Shown in pieces: positions 56,721-64,000 of a stretch of DNA of 64,000 nucleotides (positions within the stretch are counted from its first letter, which is position 1; every line of letters begins with the position of its first letter). The DNA is from Cylindrobasidium torrendii FP15055 ss-10 (taxonomy: Eukaryota > Basidiomycota > Agaricomycetes > Agaricales > Physalacriaceae). The stretch spans positions 118,685 through 182,684 of the forward strand of contig KN880456.1 of assembly GCA_000934385.1 (NCBI GenBank), read 5' to 3'. The notes under the pieces are model-generated. The model was not told the origin of the DNA. It worked only from the letters and a program-made list of their open reading frames with translations, and made no database searches. The translations under genes were made by a program, and so were the position numbers.

Positions 56721-57892
56721 TGTCTACAGCTCGGACGTACATTGTGTGGATACTACTTGAAGCTTGAGCATCGAGGGCGTGGAAGTCTGGCTATATCGAG
56801 CGTCTGATGAATAGAATCTGGTACGTATATGACACTTGCTTGAGAGACGAAAAGCGGATCCGGCGAGGCGCAGACATGATTGAACAGGCAGACCGTTCCG
56901 AATTCGAGGCGATATCGGCGCCATAGTATTCATACAGGCCCATGGTAGACGAGGAAACCGGTCAAATAAAGATGTGACGCAGATACATGTAGTGGAATTT
57001 TCGTAGAGAGCAGAAAGAGACGGCATAACACTCACGAGTCATTGTCACTAGTGCTAAACTAGTCGACCAAAGCATCCTATAATCTCATGACACACTTTCT
57101 CAACGATAGAAACCTGAAGATACACGTGAAAGACGCCCAAATGGCACGGATCTTGCGCCGGCGAAAGCAATCGAAGTTGGATCCAGCGAGTATGGTGACA
57201 ATGGTAGACAAATGGTCGGCCAAGGTCCAAATCTTGGTTGAGCGGTATGTAAGTCTTAGGGCGTTGGCACATAGACACGGATTATGGGCAGCAGATTGGA
57301 CGATATCATGATGGTGAAAGGTAGCATTCGGCAATATCACAGTGAATCACGAAGGCGGTGTTGCCTCTTACGGCATTTGCCGGCCGAGCTCGGCTAATCC
57401 ATCGCGAACAATAATACTTACTTGCTCCCAATTGCTCCTGCCCATCGACCAGTCCTCCATTGGTATTACGGAATAGATATCCACCTGTCATCATCATGAA
57501 GGAGGTCGCGGAGCTGTTTGTGTTAACATATGTCATTGTGAGTCTGATTGTACGGAGGAAGAAACGGTAAGTACGACGATATAAGAGGATCTACACAATA
57601 TCTTCGAAGGGGTACCATACGCGAGGGAACCCCAAGACTCTGTGAAGCGTCAACCAAAAACACTGAGCACAAAACGCCATACCATGCACAAACATTTACG
57701 CCTGGTATCCTATTATCGCCTTCAGCCTTATAGTCCCTAATAAGTCAACGCTAATTTCCTAGACAACAACTCACTCGTCGAACATACGGAAAACGGGGAT
57801 ACAGGTTAATCTCGCGATCCACCATGGTTTTACATGTCTGAACGCAGTGCTCTGCGATAGAGTGAGGAACTTGGAAAGTCTTCTTCGGCTAG
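56721..57892. other. Spacer, no gene seen
   Basis: No supported gene. Confidence 0.35.
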
Positions 57893-57941
57893 TCGAACGT
57901 GAAGCAATATCGAGTAAGAATCGATATTGCTTCACGTTCGA
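57893..57941. repeat. Perfect 21-bp inverted repeat with 7-base loop
   Basis: 57893-57913 and 57921-57941 are exact reverse complements; the loop is gtaagaa. Homology beyond the perfect arms is patchy (cttcctagatcg-like pieces on both sides), suggesting an older longer palindrome. Non-coding context. Confidence 0.9.
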
Positions 57942-58639
57942 AGTCCGATTTCGTGCACTTCCTAGATCGTCTCTTTGTACAGATCTTTCACCCTGGGATG
58001 GAGTCGTGTGGTCCTTGCAAAGCGGCACGTCAGAACCTGGCTGGATACATGCATGCGAGACGCATAGCTCGACGAATATCAACAATGGAGGAACCCCAGG
58101 CGGCTCGAGATATCGGGGCAATCATCTCACCAAACGCTCCTTCCAGGTCTTGCGCGCCAAGCTTGGTAAGTCTGCTTCGGTCTCTGTCGATATTGCCAGC
58201 CTCAGAAGAGGGCACCAGGTAAGAGAACGCAATTTTCGACATTGTTTCCAAGTAGCATCGACTTCTGAACTTGACGATGCATACACGCCCGCAGAAGCGT
58301 ACTAGTCGGGCAAGGGTTCAGCCCAGTGGGCGTAATCTATGGAGCAATACAAAACCGATATGGTTGGTTCCAAGAAAAAACAGACGAGCAAGCATGCGAA
58401 TTTGAGCGTAGACCAGACTGTGGCTCGAGCCACACTTGGAGTACAGCACGGTAAGAGAGTTCAAATGCTTCCGCGAAGCACAGTCGTCTCCTCAAGATCA
58501 AGGAAATGTCTGCGAAAAAGGAGGGTGAATTGTGGTCATGACCTTTGGCGCCGAATCTTGGGTATCTTACGGGCAGGAGGCTCGCAGGATTGTCGAGTGT
58601 CCGGTTGCCGTGGTCGTATCTTCGATGCTAGCCACAGTC
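57942..58639. other. Spacer downstream of the hairpin, no gene seen
   Basis: Open frames on both strands; none supported. Confidence 0.35.
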
Positions 58640-58988
58640 GCGCTTGACAGTATTCCCTTCCGAATATGTTGGGCCTGCAGACGATATGCATTGGGTACAA
58701 AGGTGCGCCATGATGGCGAGACGCAAAGCGCAGGCGGCAGGACGCCTGCCTTACCCCGCCATCACGATCATGGCAAATTCCGGCCGCAATTCAGGGGACC
58801 CGAGCTGGCTGATCATCTACTACCACGACGACGAGCACACGCTTGTACCTATTAATTGTAACGGCACGACATCCTCCGCAGGGTCCTTTTCCATCTTTTA
58901 CAGTCCTTTTCCCGCGACGACTGCATCTTGTTCGCCCCCGCTGCCTAAAGAGGAGAGGAGGGAAATCAAGTGCTCCATTACGACATAA
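58640..58988 (+). CDS. Unknown protein, terminal exon candidate
   Basis: A frame with strong codon character reads SEYVGPADDMHWVQRCAMMA then RRKAQAAGRLPYPAITIMAN, and WLIIYYHDDEHTLVPI before its stop. No ATG opens it; an acceptor-like cttgacag directly precedes it, so it is probably a last exon. Upstream, another frame (58550-58640: SWVSYGQEARRIVECPVAVV) may supply the earlier part. Function unknown. Confidence 0.35.
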
Positions 58989-59384
58989 CACCCCGATCAA
59001 TTCCTTCCTCGGCCGCTGCAGAACGCGCCTGCGTATAGAGATATTCGCGCCAGCAGAATAGGTGCGTGCTCTTCCGTGCAGCCCACCATTTTCTCATTTT
59101 GTTTCCGGCCATTACAGAAGCCAACATCCGGCGCGTCAAGCGTTACTCCGCCATCAGCACGCGACCCCTCCATCGACCTATTCCGCGGAGCTATCCAACG
59201 ATTCCATCTATACACACGGGCCGCGCGAAACGCGATAGAGTAGTCGCAACCCGCGCAAACGACTTGCACACTTCAAGCAACGAGATCCATCCCAGAATCC
59301 AATCAACGCGTATATACTCCAGCGCAAGACATCAGCACGGTCACGACCTTCATCCATCTACAATCCCACCATACATCATCTATC

Positions 59385-61450
59385 ATGGGCAAGCCCGCAA
59401 AAGCCAAAAACGCGGCGAAGAGCACCGCGAAGCTTCGCAAACAGCAAGACACAGGAGGTAGCAAAAGGGATGGGGGAGGGAGGAGAAGTACGAGGAGTAG
59501 TAACAGAGGCAGGGTGCGTCGCAATCCCCATTTGTTGGTTCCTCGCGCCCAGCCTGGCCCAAACCATCCTTCGTGAGCGTTATGCTGATCTATTCATAGC
59601 TCATCTCAGACGGCACGACCTCCACAAAGACGCTCGAGGCTCAACTACGCGAAATGGGTTCGTAGTCCTATTGCATCCCTCCCCGAGCCCGAACTCCTCA
59701 GCTCGGTCGTCTTGCACGTACTGCAGGCTAACCTCTACCAGGGTTGTACCCAGCCCAAACAGAGGGAGATGGCAATTGCCTCTTCCGCGCGTTGTCCGAC
59801 CAGCTTCACGGCTCGCCTTCCAAGCACCTCGAAGTCCGTCAAGATATCTGCCAATGGATAGAAGAGCATGCGGACCGGTATGAGGGCTTCGTTGATGTTG
59901 ACGAGTTTGGGACCGAAGGTAGCTATGTCTCGGCATCCGAGAGCTTTCCTGATCCCACGCTCAGGCCTGAAGGCGTATCTTGCGGGAATGCGTACACCAG
60001 GAACGTACGGCGGGCATATGGAGCTCAGTGCTTGCGCGCACATGCTTTCCCGGGACATCAAGGTCGTGCAACCTGGTCTAGTCTATGTCCTTGATGGTGA
60101 AGGTGTCGACGGACAAGAAGTGAGCTGGGTAACTACGTCTTAGAAAGGGTGCTCATCTCACCGTCCAGTTTTCCTCGACTTCAGTGAGGAAAGTCCCGCT
60201 CTATGTCGCATACCACGACTGGGAACATTACTCGAGCGTTCGCAATCTCCGTGGCCCGCACGCTGGACTTCCAGAGGTACAGGAAACTGCTCGAGTTGTG
60301 GTCAAAGAGGAACCGCGCGAGGATGAGATCCCTCTGGAGGCTCCCAAGTAAATTCGTTTCCTTTATGAAGATACCTTGGGGCTGATGAATGTAGGCCAAA
60401 GAAGATCACAAAGGTACGCCTAAAGCTTGGACCGCCGCCGCCTGAGCCATCGCCTGCACCATCTTTGGGCTCCATCGGTTCATTGACGCCGCTCTCCTCG
60501 ACGCGGACAACACCTCAACCGGCCTCTCGCTTGTCTTCCCATGCTGGTACGACATCCTTCACATAGTTCTCTATGAACAGCGAACTGAAGTGCGCCGCGC
60601 GTTTAGGGACTCCACCACCTCCTTCGCAGCAGTCCTTATTATCCTCGTCGGCGACGTCTCCGGCGCCATCGTCTTCCGGCAGCTCTGGCAGCTCGTCGAG
60701 CAAGAGGCCGCCAAGTAGTCCTATCATTGGCGGGAATGAAAAGAGGTTGAAGAAAGACACGGATGCAGGTACGTTTTCACGTCCTCTCGGTTTGCTTGAT
60801 GTGGACCGTCAAATGGATGGGTCGCCGTTCCTCTTCTTGTCTCGTGACTGTTCTCTTGCGTTCTCCATTTCTTTGTGCTCGTTTTCCGTGACGCTGTGCT
60901 CATAATATCTGCAGAATATCCTCCAGTGCACGGTCCTGCGAACGAAGAGGAAAGACTCCGCGCTGCTGGCCTTGACCTAACTGGGGAGCTAAGTGATTTG
61001 ACGGACTGGGAGGATGTTGGGACGCCCAAGGAAGATGAAAAGATGGCTGCGCCAGGTATGCCTCTCTTGCTCATCTGCGCATCGTCGCGGCCATTGCTAG
61101 AGCTCGTGCTTCGTCCTCCGAAAGCTTTCTATCCCACATCACCTGCGCCTGCATTTTCGAGTGCTCAGCTGACAACATTACAGCGCCGCCTGGACCCAAC
61201 AAGTTGACGCGAAGGCAGCGAAAGAAGCTTGGGCTACCAAAGGAGAGAAAGACCGCGGGGACGATCAAGATTCCAGGAGGCAGATTCCAGCCAAAGACCA
61301 ATGTGAGTACGCGTTATTCGAATCAACACGCGGTGGTCATTATCTTATGCATCAACCCTCTGCTACGACAGTATTGCTCACCACCGTTCTTTCTAGGTCA
61401 AGCTGGAGGAAGAAGAACCAACGCTAGGATTCAGGGAGGTTAGGATTTGA
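59385..61450 (+). CDS. OTU-family deubiquitinase-like protein
   Basis: Ten exons: 59385-59513, 59600-59657, 59742-59918, 59965-60119, 60169-60347, 60395-60532, 60581-60768, 60915-61055, 61184-61302, 61397-61450; 445 residues with all phases consistent. The sixth/seventh junction uses a weak donor and is the least certain. The OTU catalytic Cys lies in EGDGNCLFRALSDQL (Cys ~77), and the fold continues with RTPGTYGGHMELSACAHMLS, DIKVVQPGLVYVLDGE and the catalytic His in YHDWEHYSSVRN (~191). OTU proteases cleave ubiquitin or ubiquitin-like chains. The rest is a Ser/Pro-rich linker, then an acidic DLTGELSDLTDWEDVG region and a Lys/Arg tail. The N terminus (MGKPAKAKNAAKSTAKLRKQ) is strongly basic. 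Cellular targets cannot be told. Confidence 0.88.
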
Positions 61451-62344
61451 ACGACCTTGCCGAGCGTTGATGTAGGAGAAGTCTCGGACGCCGCGACGGG
61501 AGGGACGTCTGCCATGGGAACGTCGAAGACATTTGCGCGCCCCGTATGGATGATACCGCTTGCCGCACAAGAGGGAGAAATCATCAGGCGACATGTGCGC
61601 TATATGATGCCCTCCGGGAGACGCACGGCTTTGAGCAGCGTGCGCCAGGATGGCGCGACGGTGGGGTGTGTACAAGGAGATATGGTGTTATGTATTTACG
61701 ATGTAGTTAGAACAATTGAACGAAGTTTTGCTCGCGTCTATGTCCTTGGATTCTATGCTAGCTCAGCGCTCAGTACTTCAGTTTTTGAGCAGGCTGTTTC
61801 TCGTGGCGAAATCTTTACTCTACATACAATCATTCGCTATTCAGCAGACCTTCGAAGTTGGGAGGATGCTGGGAGGATGGCTAGGGCGCGTCAGTCGATC
61901 GCGGCGAACGCCGGCCGAGGTTGATCAGCAACATCCACGACGTCAACTCGTTTTCCTATTACGAGCTCGGACTCTGGCTCTCTCTCACTTGAACACTGTT
62001 CTAGTTCCCCGTTTTTGAAATCACAGCCCATACAAACCTGCAACGATTACCAGTACTGGACGACTTCCGCCCATACCGACGAATTGGATTGTACTCAAAC
62101 GATCCGAGCTATACACGCGAGAACTGAGGAAGCAACGACAGGAGCAGAGCGAGCAGTGGTATTTGATTGGAATAGCGGTGTGTCACATTGGCTATATAGA
62201 GAATTACGGACCACTGATTGCTTTATACAAGGGCTCGACATTCCTACTCGCTTCCTTTTCGCAGACATCGCGACTACTGCCTGGAAATCTGACCTAGAAG
62301 CCACCAACCCCTACCTTTTCCACTTCTAAACGCTCTCGTTACCC
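61451..62344. other. Intergenic, no confident gene
   Basis: Plus-strand and minus-strand frames overlap at 61400-61680; one minus piece (GRANVFDVPMADVPPVAASE) and one plus piece (MIPLAAQEGEIIRRHVRYMM) both look coding-like, and neither can be joined to a complete gene. Confidence 0.3.
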
Positions 62345-63493
62345 ATGGCCTCATTAACGGACCTGACCACGCGCGAGAGTGTTCCTCTACCTCCTTCTCT
62401 GCCACGGCGGCCTCTGTCCTATGCATTGCCGTCTAGCAGCAAAACAGCAAACAGAACTCCGGCGGCTACGAAAAACGTCACGAACAGAAAGGTGCAATCA
62501 CCGGCAGCATCAAGCAGCGCGACCTCGTCGACGAGCACACCATCTTCCAGCAGTCCGAATACGCTGCTCAGCGCCAAGGCGTCCGGCAGCGGCCTCGCAT
62601 CGTATGCTAGTTACACCCAAGGCGGCTCTCAAGACACCAGCGGTGCACGGTCTGCCCCAGCCATTCGGACCACATTCGACGAGAACAGCAATACAGACGA
62701 TGTAAACCAGGGTACTTCTGGTCCAAGCCCTGTCGGATGGGTATCGTCCCCGCTGGAGGGCGGTCACCCATTAGAGCGGATGCCATCGCGCTCACGAGAG
62801 CCACCATCGCCGACAACAGCAGAAAGGAGAGGCGTTGCGCGCTGGGCGCATGCTCAGACCGAGAGTCGGGATCAAGGACAATCTCGTATACCTCGCCCAA
62901 GTGGCTCTACTAGTCGCCCTCGACACCGGCCAACACGGTCACAGAGTGCGCCCCCGCCCCAGCGCGAGAAGTCTCCAGCGCCTGGTATGCGATCTCCGTC
63001 GCAAGTGAATTTGCCTCAGCGCGCGGGGACAACTGGGCCTGGTCCTCGCGGCGCTTGGAGTCCAGGCGGCGCATTGGCGCTGCCCATTCCCGCCCCACCA
63101 TTACATCGACCTACACACTTCTGGCGGCGCACTCCTAGGTCGCCGTATGCCTCCACCGCGAGCTCGAGCAATAGCCAGCTTGTCAGGCGGAGCACCTTCA
63201 TTGCCGCTGGTTTAGGCTGCGAACAGCCAGGGAGTGACTGGAGCGCTGCTAGTGTCGAGATGCGGGTTCGTTTGAAAGTTAGAGCGATGGAAGATAATAC
63301 AAGAGCCCTGGAGCTTGAAGAAGCTTCGCGGGGCGAGCTCAACGGGAAGGAAACGGCGGCTGATGTGAGAGCGAGGATGTCCAGGATTCGAGGAAGTACG
63401 GATTGGGGCGGTTGGGGCAGAGGATGGCTGGCAGCTCAGCAAGTGGGAGGCGTGCGGACGGATTTCTGGGAGGTTGTCTTAGAGAGGACATAG
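62345..63493 (+). CDS. Ser/Pro-rich disordered protein
   Basis: Intronless, 382 residues. Residues 1-250 are Ser/Thr/Pro/Arg-rich (SSSATSSTSTPSSSSPN and RPSGSTSRPRHRPTRSQSAP), typical of a disordered phosphoprotein. The C-terminal ~120 residues are more ordered: FIAAGLGCEQPGSDWSAASV, RVRLKVRAMEDNTRALELEE, ETAADVRARMSRIRGSTDWG and GWGRGWLAAQQVGGVRTDFW. This tail is probably the conserved domain. No signal peptide. Unknown function. Confidence 0.55.
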   Translation: MASLTDLTTRESVPLPPSLPRRPLSYALPSSSKTANRTPAATKNVTNRKVQSPAASSSATSSTSTPSSSSPNTLLSAKASGSGLASYASYTQGGSQDTSGARSAPAIRTTFDENSNTDDVNQGTSGPSPVGWVSSPLEGGHPLERMPSRSREPPSPTTAERRGVARWAHAQTESRDQGQSRIPRPSGSTSRPRHRPTRSQSAPPPQREKSPAPGMRSPSQVNLPQRAGTTGPGPRGAWSPGGALALPIPAPPLHRPTHFWRRTPRSPYASTASSSNSQLVRRSTFIAAGLGCEQPGSDWSAASVEMRVRLKVRAMEDNTRALELEEASRGELNGKETAADVRARMSRIRGSTDWGGWGRGWLAAQQVGGVRTDFWEVVLERT

Positions 63494-64000
63494 CAAACTA
63501 CTTCATAGGTGGACTAATAATACGCAGCTTGTTTCTCAAATTCCGCAAAGCAGTTTATTAGTTGGAAAACCGCTCAGGCCATATAAGCCGCTTCTAAGGC
63601 TCCTCGGACCACCTGAGAGACTAATGTTGCCGTGAGTCGAGTCGGAGTCGGACTCGTGTGGTATCGCCCTACTCGGTTTGATCTGATCCGGTCAGCTAAG
63701 TAGGCGCGAGAGAATTCTGTCGATTCCTCAGTAAGTAGCGCGTAGATATACAACACAGCGTGTGATCGCAAATTTCTCAACCAGATATATCTGAGGGAAA
63801 TGTCAGATTACCTTAGATAATACCCAGATTCCCCCTAAATGTACACGGCCAGACGTTCAGATGGACTGAGTGTATCGGCCGATCGATGCGCTCAGGTTAA
63901 ATGTCATTATACACTCCGTGTGCCCTAGAATAGCCATAGCGCATAATCGTAAAATATAACCCCTGTTCATTTTCTGCTTTGCACTCTCGTGGTTCTGCAC
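63494..64000. other. Right edge, no gene seen
   Basis: AT-rich; no supported gene before the window ends. Confidence 0.4.

Noticed and set aside
61393..61924. Overlapping coding-like frames on both strands after the OTU gene
   Set aside because: Neither could be completed with a start, splice sites and phase; no family resemblance.

Overview
The window is nuclear DNA of a filamentous basidiomycete, most likely a mushroom-forming agaricomycete. I infer this from short GT-AG introns (mostly 45-60 bases) interrupting most genes, compact gene spacing on both strands, a peptidyl-Lys metalloendopeptidase (M35) family of the kind known from Grifola/Pleurotus/Armillaria, an ARN-type siderophore transporter, and mushroom-typical small secreted paralogs. 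Exons were joined by hand from splice signals, reading-frame phase and protein continuity; no search was run.

Layout. 0-2.6 kb: a decayed kinase fragment and an intact atypical protein kinase. 3-7.5 kb: two small proteins with mitochondrial-presequence-like N termini and a multi-pass membrane protein. 7.7-18.4 kb: three five-exon M35 metallopeptidase copies. Copy 1 (minus) and copy 2 (plus) are intact. Copy 3 (minus) is a pseudogene lying in an inverted ~2.1 kb duplicate of the copy 2 locus. The two arms enclose a ~4.45 kb spacer with an unknown gene, an omega-like glutathione transferase and a four-finger C2H2 gene carrying a one-base frameshift. 18.6-24.7 kb: an unresolved gene, an AIM11-like membrane protein, a low-complexity protein, gene relics, and an unknown two-exon gene. 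24.7-27.4 kb: gene-free, built of successive local duplications.

27.5-42.3 kb: housekeeping and accessory genes: eIF2A, two paralogous small secreted proteins, the mitochondrial GTP/GDP carrier GGC1, a small zinc-finger protein, a non-LTR retroelement relic, cytidine deaminase, and a siderophore-iron transporter with ATCAGATAA-type iron-GATA motifs upstream. 42.3-52.3 kb: sparse, with small or low-complexity genes, a membrane-protein relic, a possible phosphatidylserine-decarboxylase-like fragment and a PIN-domain protein. 52.3-55.5 kb: a second atypical kinase converging on an aldo/keto reductase. 55.7-64 kb: gene fragments, a perfect 21-bp hairpin, an OTU-domain deubiquitinase-like gene with ten exons, and a Ser/Pro-rich protein.

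Most genes are unrelated neighbours rather than a pathway cluster. The strongest structured signals are the inverted metallopeptidase duplication with one arm decaying, the dispersed kinase family with relics, and the iron-responsive promoter motif at the siderophore transporter. I did not find convincing evidence of a wholly new multi-gene system.
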